NCBI GenBank assembly: GCA_000149265.1
Contig: CH001698.1
Span: 179,136-243,135, forward strand
Source of the DNA: Ciona savignyi
Taxonomy: Eukaryota > Chordata > Ascidiacea > Phlebobranchia > Cionidae
Length of the DNA stretch: 64,000 nucleotides
Direction of reading: 5' to 3'
How positions within the stretch are numbered: the stretch's first letter is position 1; each line of letters opens with the position of its first letter. The notes below the pieces were generated by a model that searched no databases, was not told the origin of the DNA, and saw nothing but the letters and a program-made list of their open reading frames with translations. Below are positions 38,173 through 54,700 of the stretch, piece after piece. A program made the position numbers and the translations under genes.

Positions 38173-39852
38173 CAGTGGCGTACCCAGGATTCTGTAACCG
38201 GGTAGACAACCGCGAGCGTAGCGAGCAATCGATTAAATTTTTTTCGCTATTTTCCTCATTTTTTAAACTCTTATTTGTTCGTTGATTGGTAAAACGCACA
38301 CTTTTCAGACGTAAAATACCTGTCTGACAACTTCAATGCTATGCATAGAGTTCGGCGTAAATACGAAATTAGGTTCAGTTACGTAATTCGGAATGGCGTT
38401 ACGGACGTCAAATCAAAATTACGTAATTACACATCCCTGCGTAATCATTTAAACGTGAATTGCACGTCGTTGTAAATATACTTTCTCAGCAATTTCTTGT
38501 TTTTTTAATCTTAGCAAATTAATTTGGCTTTTTAATTTTTGTTTTAGTAAAATATTTCGAACCACCGATAGGAATAATCACAATCGCGGTAAATACACGT
38601 GATCTTGGATTCGGGCCAATTTCCTTATTTGGAATCAGCGCAGCAAGATAAAAGGCAACGTTGCCACGATCTTCGGCTTGTTTACTCGGCGAACGCCATG
38701 TATCGACGAACTGCTGTCCGACCTATAAATTTCTTTGCCAAAAACGATGCCGATTTGACAGTAGCCTAAAAAAAATCGGATAACAGTTAACCGATTGTTG
38801 TTACATCAGTTAACCGTTTTTCAAATTAACCGTTAATTCGCAGGTCTACTGGTATAATAAAAATCCTTTACTGAAAAATGTTTATTATCCAAATGATCAC
38901 CCACTATTCCTTTTGTAAATTAAATAAAAAATTATATGAAAAACTGTTTCGTCCAAATGTCAGTCAAATCTCCGAGAGTGAACCACGCGGACATCTGCAC
39001 CTGGTGAGAGAGCGAGCGCGATAAGCCCCCCATCAAAGGAATAAAGACCACCACGAGTTGCGGTTTACTACAGGCTCTCGGAGCTTTGACTGACATCTGG
39101 ACTAAACGCCATTTTGTTTAGAGTCGCAATTAAACGTTTATAAGTATATACAATTTCGTACAGTCAAAATCACAAAAAAATGCTTTACAATCAACTATGT
39201 CGTATATTTCAGCTATATTGCACCATTAGCGGCAAGCCTGCAATAGCATTTTTAATTACCTTCCGTATTGATATTCGTATTTCCGTAGTTTCATATACGG
39301 TATTACCGGACTGTGGCACGTGGTATTCTGACGAATGACAGTGTTATAACGCTATGTTGTGTGTTTTTAATCAAATTAGAAATACGGCAAGAAAATTAAA
39401 TTATGCGAAGAAATGGTTTGATATAAAAACACCTTAACATCTACAACTTTCGTGCAAAGTCTTAATGTCCGTGGTGCCTAGACTGATTACAATCTCCGCA
39501 AATGTAATCGGTGATAATAAAAGAACATTGAGAAACACGCGTTTAAGTCTATGATTACGTAATAGTTCAATGGATCCTTAACCACATGGTCAAAAAGACG
39601 CAAACTTGTCATTTTGCAAGCAAAGCAATATTTTTATATTGGAATGCGATTTACGCGGTAATTCGTAGAGAACGACGAAAGATCGCTTTGTTAAACCTCT
39701 GAATACTTTAAAGATGACTCGCGTAATTAGAATTACGGAGAAATTTAATATCGCCTCATAATCTTTATTTTTTTCATTTCTTTTTTTTTTTATTGTCCCA
39801 GAATCTTGGGTAGACAGTGTCTACGTTGTCCCCCCGGCTAGGTACGCCAGTG
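38173..39852. mobile_element. Non-autonomous hAT-type DNA transposon (1.68 kb)
   Basis: The ends are inverted: left CAGTGGCGTACC, right GGTACGCCAGTG (one mismatch from a perfect inverse). The element is flanked by a perfect 8-bp target duplication AGTGTGAC at 38165-38172 and 39853-39860, the hallmark of hAT transposons. Internal sequence is rich in GTTAACCG/TTACG motifs and has no long frame, so no transposase is encoded. A nested inverted repeat lies at 38951-39102. Confidence 0.85.
38951..39102. repeat. 152-bp palindromic inverted repeat inside the hAT element
   Basis: Arms 38951-38978 and 39075-39102 are inverted copies with about 26 of 28 bases matching (GTCC.ATGTCAGTCAAA..CTCCGAGAG). 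This is either an internal feature of the hAT family or a smaller MITE nested in it. Confidence 0.65.
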
Positions 39853-39962
39853 AGTGTGACCGAATAGTTAACGCGACCGATACATATACCGACTCTTATA
39901 CAAAAAAACGGTCCTGGTGACGAGCCCATCATGGGTTCGAAACTTGGCTCGGTAAAAATAAT

Positions 39963-41666
39963 AAATAAAAAAATAACAATTCGAATATAAAACAGGTAAA
40001 AAGTGAGGATGCAAAGGATGACCGTTGTTCATTCGATATTTACGGTGTTAAGTGGTAGAAATGAACAAAGAAAAAATGTGCTAATGGTATGCAACTTACC
40101 TGTTAGTATTCTATAAACAACGTGTGTTATCCTTAATAAAAAAGTACAGGTTTGTAACTAATAAACACACTTTCCCTAAATAGAAGAAGTAAATGAATAA
40201 GGTAAGAAAATTTTCTTGCTTTATTTATTAGGTATGAACGGGACCTATAGGTCTACTCAGCTCTCCCGGCCCTAGAATTACATTACTTCGATAATGTGGG
40301 AATTCGAACGGCCCGGTCTGAGCTGCGAGAATCGTATTACTCTGTAATAGTGCGGTTAGCCAGCGCAGTCTTCAGTCTCACCACTGGAGGGCGTGAATAA
40401 AGGTTTTTGGGTTACCTTAAACAATGGAATGGCTTGCACGCTGTGGAGAGACACCTGCGAAGGGTGTAAAAAAAATTATGGGAAACAATTAAATGCCCTA
40501 TAATTCGCTCCACGTTGCTGTATGGGATATTCACGTTTATCCCCGTGAATGGTAAAACCAATGGGGTTAACTGTTAACACATGGGCAATCGTCAGATCAT
40601 CTCGCGCCCACCGTCGGGTTACCGGGGCTATTGCACTGTCTTATGTTTGATCCACGCGTGCCTTTATCAAGTAGAACCCATTAAGGCCGCTGGAAATGTC
40701 CGTTAAGTGCCTTGCCCAAGGACACAGCTGACTAGCTAGCGACCAGTTCCAAGTCTGCAACCCTTCGGCTGAAAGGCGACGCACTTAACCACCAGACTAA
40801 TCTGTGGGATATGTTATAGTTTCTAAGTTCCCAAACATCCTTAAACTGCAAAACAATTTGCTCTGAAGTAAAACGGTACACATGAATTATTTTCAGGCTA
40901 ATTCACAAAATCAAATAACCAACCATCCTAACAGCTGAAGCTGGACAATGTCTCGTGGTGTGAAATATAAACCGAAACTTGCCCCCAAAAAAACTGTTTT
41001 TAACTGACTTACGCTAAAAAACATTAGGTATAACATACAATCTGAAAAGTTTTACTCATTTTGCAGCAATGGAAAATACAATGGATAAACAACTATATAA
41101 ACCTTTTGTTTTTTGTATAATTATAAATCGTATAATTATATTATAAATCATATTTAAGTAACCGATGTTGATGCTAATTGGTCCTCTTTGTTTTGCGAGT
41201 TAATCGAAGGCTTTCCGATTAAATAATTTTACATAATAAAAAATACTGAGTCAAAGTTTAAAGTAGTAGGTCCATTACTTGAACAGTTTTTATATATAAT
41301 TCGATACACCAATCGGGCTTACGGCCGTTTACCCAACGAAATATGGCAGACTTTTGACCTTATGAAATTTCCCTCCAAATTGTTACTTTAAACATAAATA
41401 ATTTTAACTACTTTTCGCTCGCTTTGACCTTATCACTAATTATCAAGGAACTATTAAATTGTACATACAAGGGTTCACAACAAATGAAATTTATTCATAC
41501 AAAAATTATGACAAATGCAGAACATCAATCCATAAAGATACCAATAATACATGCGAAATTCGCAGGCCTTTTCTTCCAGTAATTGTATTACACTTTGTAG
41601 AAATAGAAATGAACTTGAATCAAAATAAGAATCAACTATGATTGGGAGGTGATAAGGGGAACTGGT
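39963..41666. other. Intergenic stretch with repeats, no gene seen
   Basis: Between the split SINE and the HSC70 stop codon. It includes a family-2 SINE (40505-40806) and a GC-richer block near 40230-40400 (GAACGGGACCTATAGG... and GGGAATTCGAACGGCCCGG) that looks like part of another dispersed repeat. No exon was seen. Confidence 0.5.
40505..40806 (-). repeat. tRNA-related SINE, family 2 (near full length)
   Basis: Minus orientation. It holds the tail CATTCACGGGGATAAA, the CGGTAACCCGACGGTGGGCG block, the core GTCCTTGGGCAAGGCAC and a head with B-box-like text. Close in length to the copies at 27828 and 47695. Confidence 0.65.
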
Positions 41667-44661
<2,995 letters not shown>

Positions 44662-44810
44662 TTTTTAGTTTGGTAAATTTGGAACTAATTAAATAACCTT
44701 GCTCACGATTCTGTAAAACATAACCGAATGGTTAATTCATCTTTAGACGACCAATAACCATACATAAAAACAGGAGGCTATGTACGTTTACTGACCGGTT
44801 ACTACTACTA

Positions 44811-44818
44811 GTATTATA
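44811..44818 (-). promoter_or_regulatory. TATA-like element of HSC70
   Basis: The minus strand reads TTTATAATAC about 150 bp upstream of the HSC70 ATG and about 120 bp downstream of the heat-shock element. It is a weak match to TATA, and the best candidate in the interval. Confidence 0.35.
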
Positions 44819-44936
44819 AACCCAACATTTCAACGACAACCAACTTCCACGACGGTTAGAAGGAACTAATGCTTCACCAACGTGGGAGCACGTTCTTTTA
44901 GCCAATGAAAAACGTGCCTCGATTGTTCGCGATGGC

Positions 44937-44949
44937 TTCTAGAAGTTTC
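44937..44949. promoter_or_regulatory. Heat-shock element upstream of HSC70
   Basis: TTCTAGAAGTTTC is three perfect inverted NGAAN/NTTCN pentamers (TTC-nn-GAA-nn-TTC), the canonical HSF1 binding site. It lies about 280 bp upstream of the HSC70 start codon. A CCAAT motif lies 30 bp nearer the gene (44902-44906), as is usual for HSP70-family promoters. Confidence 0.75.
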
Positions 44950-47694
44950 TCTGATGACATCATTGCGTTTTTCTCAAACCTGTTTGGCGCGCTTATTTAC
45001 AGTGTTGCCCGGTGACTAAATAACTGTCGTTGCTATTTGGTTTACTGATATATCCTACTATCCCGACTCTGTTTTTAAGTATTAACTTAACCTTGTCTGT
45101 TTCATGTTACTTTCTCTCTAATTTGTATGTTTTTTTTTATTTCTGGCTGTCAAAATTGACACCGAACAGTAAACTGCGATAATACAGGTACAATACTGAG
45201 AAATGTCGGTCCTTTACCGACATACCAAGTTGCGTAACATTTATTAAAGGACGCTGTTTCGCGCTACATGTATTGTTAAACAAAAAAGAGGAACTAATTC
45301 TCAACTGATATGTTTGTTCAGTCTACCATTAAAAAAACATGTAATAGGCACTTAAAATATGTGTAAAATTTGGTAAAACATTACCTATACCCAATGGTTT
45401 CTGCCCATTTTTCTAAAATTAGAAACCGAATTTTAGTTCAACTTTATTTAAACAGGGTGTGGGATGGTCATGTGGTTGAACTTATTTCAGCGTGCAACAG
45501 TTTGTGTCATAGTTAATTTCGGTCGCCTCTTGAGAATTAAAGAATAGAAGCAGGGCACATCGGCCATGTGACCTATTTCCGCAGATTATCCCTTTTGCAC
45601 AAGTGTTGATACCAGATGTTGTGTCATGGCATTACTCGTTTTAATCTTCCCTAAAGTGTCGTAAACAGGCATGTAGATTTGGTTAGGAAGCCCAAGCGGT
45701 TAAATTATATTAAAATCGCCACATTTGGGTTACGTTAGCGTAGGATAATTTGTTCTTTCACCTAGGTTTGGCGGCCGCGTCCGCTATAGGCTACTTATTA
45801 ATTTATATCCTTTTTACTACCGTGTTTTAACGACTGTTCGTTTTCTGCGTCTTTTCCCGTTCCCGTATCGTGATTATATTCGTTTGCCATTTTTAAAAAC
45901 TGGGGCAAAAATGAATAAACTAAAACTAAACTAAACATTTAACAGATACAATTCCGCCTTTGGTATTGTCCTTACTTTACCACATTCTTTAGGTAATATG
46001 TAAAATGGGTTAGTCAACACTGAGCGTCATTTAATAGACCTTTACCACACGAATCTATAAATGACGTAGGCCTACAATAAAACATTTGTGGGATTGGAAA
46101 AAATATTTTAACAGTGACAGCAACGTACTGGTCACATGATCATTTCGAACTTGTCCAAAACGCTATTTTAGGAAACCGAGAATGAAAAATTTACTTTCTA
46201 AAAATTTTGATCATCATTTAATAAAGTTGTTATTTCTATCACAAGAATTAATTTTGTTACTCAGACTAAACAGATGCACCTAGTTCATTTTTGTACACAA
46301 AACATATTAATACAAATCCACTGCAACTTAGTCGCACTAGTTGAATATCCAGCTGGTTATATCAAACACAAATACCGGATCATCATGATCAACCGACTTA
46401 TCGGTGAAAATCGTAACAATCTCTTCGTTTTAATATCTTGTTCTTTAAAACAGTAAATTCTAATATTGTTTTTTAAACAGCACAGACAAGTTTAGGATAA
46501 AAGAAAAAACAAAAACCATTCTAATACGATTTTTATTTTTTTTAGAATTACTTGAAATTTTGACGGTGTGGTATTCCGGTTGCCTTACAATTACATTTCA
46601 GCAACAATACCGCGTTCAACATGTAGTTTACAAATAATGATAACTAAACATATTGTTGACAACTTCTAATTATTCTTAAGATTAACTGTATATATTCAAC
46701 TCGCGCCATGCCGTTAGATATAATTCATCCCTTCTGTTATCGACTTGCCTGTATTAAGAAACGAGTTGGGTAATTTTGAAGTACACACATTATTAAAGCC
46801 CTACCATCCTCATAACCACTGTGGCTCAGACTTTCCGGACCACCCCTTCTCCTAAAGCCGGGCTACCCCGTTGCCCGGGTCGCTTTACCGCACGCTTTTC
46901 TTCAAGGATTATTGTGTAATAGTGTAATTTTTTAAAAACATTTATTTTTCATTTTTATTTTATTTTTATATTTTTATTTGGGTTTAGCGGCCATACTAAT
47001 TATAACGAAATTTAATGATTTATTGCTTTTTAAGACGTGTTCTAAAGTGTGTCGTTTTGCCGTTTTTTCCCGTTTTTCAATTTTTATCAAAGGGACTGCC
47101 TCCTGTTTTCATCGTGGAAACAAAAATGAACTTAACTAAACTAACCACATTTTTTTGTTACATATACTTCGGAAAAATCCTTAAAACCTTTACATAAAAT
47201 TCAATACACTTCTTTTTCTTGGTTGAATCAGCTGAACATTCAAAGTCAAAAGAGGATTTGGGGTTTTATCCGCTAAATACCAAGCACAATGGGTTGGGAA
47301 TTATGTCGTGTCCACGCGGACACAATCGACAAGCTAGTGACCAGTTTCAAATCTGATACGCTTTGGCAGTCAGGTGGCGCATTAACCTCATACAAGTGAT
47401 TTGGCTGGAGTGTCTTATTGGTAATTAAGCAGTATATAGAACTTACTCAAACCAAATATATTTGCTGACACTTGTTGCCTATAACTCCTTTAGCAGTTGA
47501 CTTAGCTTTTTGTGACAGATTATTATTTTTAAGAAAGAATCAGTTTCTGTATACAGCAAAACACATTATGTTTTCTAATAATATTGATTACATGTTTAGA
47601 CAACTATACGCGATACAAATATAGCATAAAGTATATTAAACGTATTTTTAAAGCAGACACGGCCGAAAGCCGGTATATATACACATAGGGGTAT
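44950..47694. other. Intergenic stretch, no gene seen
   Basis: AT-rich DNA. Segments at about 45825-45940 and 47030-47160 share a TTTTTCCCGTT... start and a tail of AACTAAACTAAAC type (also near 11590), suggesting a dispersed repeat with a short-repeat 3' tail. A family-2 SINE fragment lies near 47310-47395. No coding exon was supported. Confidence 0.45.
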
Positions 47695-47995
47695 GTCCAG
47701 ACTATAGTCCTTCTATAGGGCCTAACTTCCGACGCCTTTCAACCGAAAGGTTGCAGGTACGACACTGGTCGCTAGCTAGTCGGTGGTGTCTTTAGGCAAG
47801 GCACTTAAAGAACAATGCCTGAACCCAGCAGATTAATGGGTTCTACCAAATTAGAGGAATGTATGTTTCTTACACAACACACTGCAATAGCTTCGGTAAC
47901 CCGACGGTAGACGCGAGGTGATCTGATGATTGCCCGTGTGTTAACCCTCTTGGTTTTCCCATTCACGGGAATAAACATGAATATCCTATACGAGT
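47695..47995 (+). repeat. tRNA-related SINE, family 2 (near full length)
   Basis: Plus orientation. Head with GGTTGCAGGTACGACAC, then a CTAGCTAGTCGG block, the core GTCTTTAGGCAAGGCAC, GGTAACCCGACGGTAGACG, and the tail CCCATTCACGGGAATAAA, ending in a GAATATCC run. Confidence 0.65.
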
Positions 47996-48935
47996 TGGGC
48001 GTCGAGGAAGACATTTGATCGCAGGGCATATAAGGAAGTCAATATAATTATAGTGCAGGTACATCTTGATTTAGTATGAGCTCATGCAATGAGGATAGTT
48101 TTTACGCCTTTTTTTCTTTTTGAAACTACAAGCACCGTTTCAGCGCCTTCAACCCGAGTTTCATTGAACCGATTTCAATAAATATAAAGCATATTTAGAT
48201 TTCTGTCGTAAAGAGCTGTAAAATGAACTTTATATAGTAATAAACTTATTTGTTAACCGTGTCCTTTAAAAGTAATACAGTATCATTTTGTAAAAAGTAA
48301 AGTATGTATGAATCGTGATGACGACATTTTCCGAACAAAATATTCAATGTTAAAGCAAATTATTGTATTTATAAGTAATAGTATATAATATCAAAAGCTA
48401 CGCTTTTGCAATTCAAAGATTTCTTATTGGACATCATACAAGGTGAAGTAGCAATTGTGGATAGAAAACAATAATCATTTTTATTAACAGTCTTCTGTGC
48501 AAAGTCGAGTCACTCGAGCTATTACACTGAGTTGTATACGATAAAGAAGTTGGTAAAACGTATTATATCAATACTGCATTCTGAAGAGCCAGAATTCAAA
48601 AAATAAAACTGTTCTCGATCTGTCAGCACACTGCTGATTTTGGAGTGGTTAGATTACGTCACCGTGGCTTTGTGTCCATTTCTGCATGACGAATCAAGTA
48701 AATATGGTTCATATTAGATCACCTATGTGTTTCGCCTTCTAAGTATAATTTGTTACAGAAACGTTGCACGTTGACGCAAATTTGCTGACATTACGAACTT
48801 ATTTATGTTGCTAGCTTAGCAGAAAGATTTTTTTTCCAGTGGTGGAGGCTAACGGTGTCTCTAGTTTTTAACAGATACGTTGTTGCAGGCGAGACTCTTC
48901 TTAGGCCTAATATGGTTTAACGAGTATTCTGATCA
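47996..48935. other. Upstream region of the second 7TM gene
   Basis: No exon or clear core promoter was recognised between the SINE and the ATG at 48936. Confidence 0.4.
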
Positions 48936-50775
48936 ATGGAAACGCTAGCATTTACAAGTATTTCTGATGCAACGACCTACGCATACAACTCAAACTCTAC
49001 AGATAAGAGCAACAGTTCTTTAACATGGAATGACGTTAAAGCAGTATGGTTGACTTCCCAGATATTTTCGTTCGTATCGTGCACATTAATCATTTATGTG
49101 ATCGTCACAATGGTGTATCGTGTGGTCAAGAAAAAAATAAAGTTATCAGGTATGTGGTGATATAAGTCATAAACAAGTGACGTTTACAAAAAGGTAATTA
49201 AACTAATTAGCGGGGAAAGTTTGCTGGTGCTGCATTTCTTGGTAAAGTATCCATTTAACATTTTGCTGGTGCTGCATTCCTTGGTGAAGTATATATTTGC
49301 AAACTATAATGAACAATATACTTTGCTAGCAATGTATAGCCTACCAAGCATAATGAAGCAGGAAGCTCTATGAATTGCGACATGAGGCAAAAATGCATTG
49401 TGCACAAAAAATAGCTAACACATTCTGCACATGAATAAACGTACCCTACACTTAATCTTAACTGTATCTTCGACACACAACACATTCATAGAGATTACCA
49501 CAAAAAAATGCATTGACTAGCACAAAATACAATTTTTTATATAATGGGTCGCACGTCTAGCATGCACATGTAATTGCTGAATTGCTCATACTCTTATCAT
49601 TTCTTGACTGATAAGAAAACGTGACGGCGTTATATAACACAACAGTAATTATAAGATCTCCAGCTGAACGTCTGGTAATTAGATTGTGTGTTGAATACTA
49701 AATATATATATTTAACAGTTTTTGTTCAACCCATTATCATTTTGTTTAGTGGTCCGCCAATAAATACCTTGTCTAAAGACAGGATGTGATTAAGTAGTCG
49801 ATGGTTTCAAATACACTACCTTTCCATTTAATAGCAATAAGTGATGTGTGCGGTAGGGTTCATATATTTAGTTACATATATGTAACTAAATCGAGATAAA
49901 CCTTACCCTTTAAAAATATATTACTGAAAATGGAGCCATTGCCACAAAGCAGTTCTTTCAAAGTTATAATTGCGTTTCTTTTTTTAGAAATCTTTGAACG
50001 CGGCCTAATCGACTACATCAGCCTCTTGGCGGCGCTAGCAGTTCTGTTGTACGTCGTGTTAGAGATTCCTCTCATTACAAGACAATATGAGCCCTATTGC
50101 ACCATTTATGAGAAGACCAAAGTTACGTGTTTCGGTCTGTCGCTTATGTGTATATATTCAGTGTTTTGGTTACGAATGCTGAAAGCCTTTTATCTTAAGT
50201 CTGCTGTTCGTGGTAACATCGGTCGACCCCTTCGACTGATCAGTCAAGTGACTTTCGCTCTTCTTGTTGCAATGACCGTTATCGACACCGGTATATTTCT
50301 CTCTGCCCCGCCGTACCGCACTACTGCTCTTGGCTGCGAAAAATCGGGATTACCGTCTTCAATTGCAAAATGGATTGCTTTGATCACCACGACCAGCCTC
50401 TGCCAAGGTTGCTTGCTATTTTACTTCATATATCCGTTACACTTACATCGTAAGCGCATGATAAGTCATGGTATCAATTCGAAATCCGTTCTGCCATTGA
50501 TAAAGAGACTAGTGGTTACAATGACTATATGTGTAGCGGCAAATATAGTTGGATACACTTTCATCGCCCTCTACAAATCGCAAACGGTTTACGTCACCAA
50601 CATTGTCTTGGGAAGTAATCTATTGCTCCATCTAGCGCTATTGCTGCATTCCTTTCAAAACTGGAAGAATCGATTATTCCCATGCTGTGACAACATTCTC
50701 AGGAGGCCGAGTACATGGGTAACGTCAACAGCTGAACACGACAATACGCGCAAGCCTAGCCAATCGGCCAAATAG
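48936..50775 (+). CDS. Orphan seven-transmembrane receptor-like protein, copy 2
   Basis: Two exons, 48936-49149 and 49988-50775, join at phase 1 to 333 residues, the same phase and nearly the same length as the minus-strand paralogue at 35460-36534 (332). The N-terminus is Ser/Thr/Asn-rich with several N-glycosylation sites. Helix 1 is encoded by exon 1, helices 2-7 by exon 2. Shared motifs are FWLRMLKAFY after helix 3, PPYRTT..GC in the second outer loop, YPLHLHRK after helix 5, PLIKRL before helix 6, and NWKNRLFP after helix 7. No DRY or NPxxY signature is seen, so it falls outside the common rhodopsin family as far as can be judged by eye. The short tail is Ser/Thr-rich, offering phosphorylation sites. 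Ligand and function are unknown. Confidence 0.82.
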
Positions 50776-51781
50776 CTAAAACTGCTTTCAATGACAAAGA
50801 GTTTTTTCGAAATTGCAATATTTTGTATAAGTTTTCATGGATGAATTTATCAATGTATTTTAAAAAATTAAAATTTATAGATTACTATCTGATCAAATTT
50901 CCGTGCAATTATGAATTACAGTGATACGTTTTGTTTATATCGTGGAAGTTGTTTTTGTACATAGATAAATTTCTTTCATTTTAAGTGCAATACGTATTAC
51001 TTTACTGTGTATAATCATGTCTATCGGATGATTCATGTGTTACTATTATTACGTGCGATCACGAGGGTGCGTTATGTCGTCATAAGCAGGGTTGCGTAGG
51101 TCAACATGCAAAGACTAATACAAATTATGTCACCAATAAATAACACGCATAATGCTTGCGGACGTTGTTTTGTAATCCCATTTAGACGTCAATATTAAAG
51201 TAAATGTTTGTCTTGCATTCCCAAAATAAATATTTTTAGCCACCCTGACATTCATATATTAAAAGGTTGGTAATATTTAAAAAATCGTAAGTGTCTTAAT
51301 CTTGAATTGCAAAGGCTTTTAAAGTAAAGCGTAGACGCGGTATTTATGCATTTGCAGAATATTGTCTCGGTTGGCTGATTTTATTTACATACCTAGATAA
51401 AAGATGATGGTGAAATTAAATGGTACCAGGTCTGCTCTCGAGGGCTTTGTTTACATACTGCAGAAGCCGTCAACGATTTTCTGCTGGTTAATGTGTGATG
51501 AAGAGTTGGTTTTATAGATTTACCAGTTCCAGCGACCTATAAAGGTATTGAAACACAGCACTTCGATGCCAATAGCGATCAGACCAACTGCCCAATTAAG
51601 ATCGGCGGCCAAATTTTTAGGACATTCAAATTATTTTTTAAAATACAGTTAGCTGCATATAGAATTGTGATAGATATGAATCTTAGAATTGAAAGTTTTA
51701 CTTTAGATTTTTAAAAGTTTTACTTTAAATTTTGTAAAAACTAAATAAAAGTATTTTAAAGAACATAGAGGAGAATAAATA
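50776..51781. other. Intergenic stretch between the 7TM gene and ACE
   Basis: About 1 kb, presumably the 3' UTR of the 7TM gene and the ACE promoter. No distinct element was recognised. Confidence 0.45.
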
Positions 51782-54700
51782 ATGCTGAAATCGTTTTGGG
51801 GTGCTGTTTACCTCGCTTTTATATTGGTTGGGTAAGTCAAAAGTAATAAGTTTATTGTACTATCTATTGTATTAAGTTTTAATTTTAAAGTAATGTAAAA
51901 GAAAAAGTTTAAATTTAAAAAGTCGATTACTGTTTTATCGCTGATTTCGAAGGGAATTCCCGACCAATTGCATTCAATGATTCTATGCTTAGCATCAAGT
52001 AAAAGTGAATTATCATTCATTAAACAGTTCCACTGATTCCGGGTGTTCATGCTTATTACTGATAGTAGCGAAAAATACAGCGGGCATTAATATACGCACG
52101 CAGTCGTCGGATTACGTTGTGATTAGAAGCTAACCCATATCTTAATGATGTGATAATTTAGCTGAAAACATGTTAATGTTTGATAGTAATGTCTCCATTA
52201 GACAAAAATAGTGTTTTCAAAAATGTTTGACACATTATGCCGAGTTGGACATTTCAAAACTCTTTGTTTTAACCACTGATTTTTAAGGTTGGTTTACGGA
52301 GATCTCAACAGCGATGCAATTGAATTTGCGGCAAATTATAGTATCGACGCCCAACCGGTATATTTTGATTCAAATGTCGCAGCCTGGAATTACAACACCG
52401 ATATAAGAAACGAAACCTTACAGGCTATGGTATAAACGTTATTGTTTTTAACTTACAAAGTTACTTGCGCATTTACCTAATATATTTCTGAAATGATTTA
52501 TATTTGAAAAACATTTGATATTAATTACAGTTGCATAAACAATTTTATTCAAAAAAAGAAAGCTGTGTTTAGGTTTTCCAATTACACCAGCATTTCTGTG
52601 TACTGTTTCTTAATAGCTTATCGTAACCACGGTCGCTTGCTTTTTTATTTCATCAATGTTCAGTTACAGATACTCACAAAGACGTCACGATTATAGGAAT
52701 TAATTACAAGATGCAGAAAATACGTTTCCAATAAAAATTAATCAAAACTGGATTTATAGGAATATGGATTTTATCATTAAATCGTAAATTCAATATGCTG
52801 GTGCCAAATCGAGTCGCTTATTTAGCGATGGCGAAGAGAAGCAAACTGATCAATTTATATAGTTTCGATTTTTTTTATACAGAACGCTGAAAACCTGATA
52901 TCTGCTGCCTTTACCAAACAATACGGGGAGAAGGCGAAGAACCTTTTTCCAGATACTTCACTTATTACCGGTAATTATTGTTCACTATGGAGTAATGTAG
53001 AAACTTATATTTAAAATACAGAAAAATAATCATTTGGTTTTTATTAATGTATATTGGTAAAACCAAGAGAATTGAAAGTACACCACGCATTTTTAGACGA
53101 TATTAGAAACGCATTTAATGCGGTTAACTTGTTTTAAATATGCAAATACATACCTCAAAAAAACACATTTTGGGTAAATTTGGTTAAATTAAAAATTTTA
53201 CCCAGACGAGGCCGCTAAACGACAAATTGAGAGCATAAAGATCCTCAGCACGGCTAACTTGGATGAACAGAAACAAAATCAGGTAAATCTAAAATACATT
53301 CTTTATGATAGGATAGGATATTCATGTTTATCCCCGTGAATGGTGAAACCAAGGGGGTTAACACACGGGCAATCGTCAGATCACCGTAAACCAACTGACT
53401 AACCGGTGTTTATTTTGCTTAAATACCAATTGAATGATAGTACAACGATTTGACGGCTGGTATGGAAGCGACGTACAGTACAGCTACAGCTCAAATGCCC
53501 GACGGTCGACTTCTACCTTTAGATCCAGGTATGGTTGTGTAACTACGACAATGGATATTTTTGGTCTTTGAGAATAATGCCTTGAACTGCCAATGGTATC
53601 TTCCAATTTACACCAATATATAGAAAACCATTATAATACGCACACTTTATGCGTGTTACAAAGCAACGTCCGAAAGGTCTGGTTAAAGACATCGATAAAT
53701 AGGTATTTACACACAATGATAGCCGTACCTTTTAACCGACCCTGATTTCGACGTAGGCATATATCCAATAGATTTCATTGATTTTTCTGTTTTAGTAGCA
53801 CTTGGGTTTATATAAATAGGATTTTGATAATGTTTTTTTGTAAGATTTAACGGCACTTATGGCTACATCACGCGACTACAACGAACTGAAATGGGCGTGG
53901 AAGGGTTGGTACGAGGCTGCCGGCAGACCAAGCAGAGAAAGCTACGAACAATTTGTCGCACTATCAAACGAAGCTAGTGCCGCAGACGGTAAGTTGGCAT
54001 TATTAAAAAAATACTTTGTGTTTCTAAAAACTAAAAACATATATTAAAGTTAGGCGATGTGCGGTTAACTATGTCACTGAATTTTGACTGTTTTGAATAA
54101 TACTGATTTTTTAGGAACTACCGCAATCAATAAACTATATACAACCGGATTTAACATATTTTAAACTAATTTTTTTATATCTAAAAGGTTTTGCCGATAC
54201 TGGAGAGTATTGGAGGTCCTGGTATGAAATGGACGGGAAATTAGAAGAAACTGTTGATGCTTTGTGGGTTGAGGTTTGTAATTTAATCCCTAGCTCTCTT
54301 GGTTAGTCCCTAGTCCTTTCTTTTTTAGAAATTGGCCAGGAAGCGGAATGTACCTACAGCAAAATCCCCTACTTGCTTTTAAGTTTCATGAACATGGTTT
54401 AATTTGTTTATTGAATTATTTCTTTAGAACCAGACACGACTTTAAACCAAAGATTTAGTTTTACATTAGACACGCAGAATTTGAAAAAAATAATTGAAAC
54501 TTAAATATTTTTGATTTTCTGCAGCTCGAGCCATTATACGGCCAGCTTCACGCATACGTGCGAAGGAAGCTGTATGAAAACTATGGGCCCAATTTCATTA
54601 ACCTTAATGCTCCAATACCGGCTCATTTATTGGGTGAGTTTTGTAAAAATATTATTTTTAACATTTATCTAAAAGGAGTATAGGTATATTGTACCATCAC

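Larger units (their letters stand above)
38158..39962 (+). repeat. tRNA-derived SINE, family 1, split by a hAT element
   Basis: The SINE head lies at 38158-38172 (TACGGTAGTGTGAC) and the remainder at 39853-39962, starting again with AGTGTGAC and continuing CGAATAGTTAACGCGACC, then CATGATGGGTTCGAAACTTGG and an A-rich tail. Removing 38173-39860 restores a normal family-1 copy, so the SINE was present before the transposon arrived. Confidence 0.75.
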
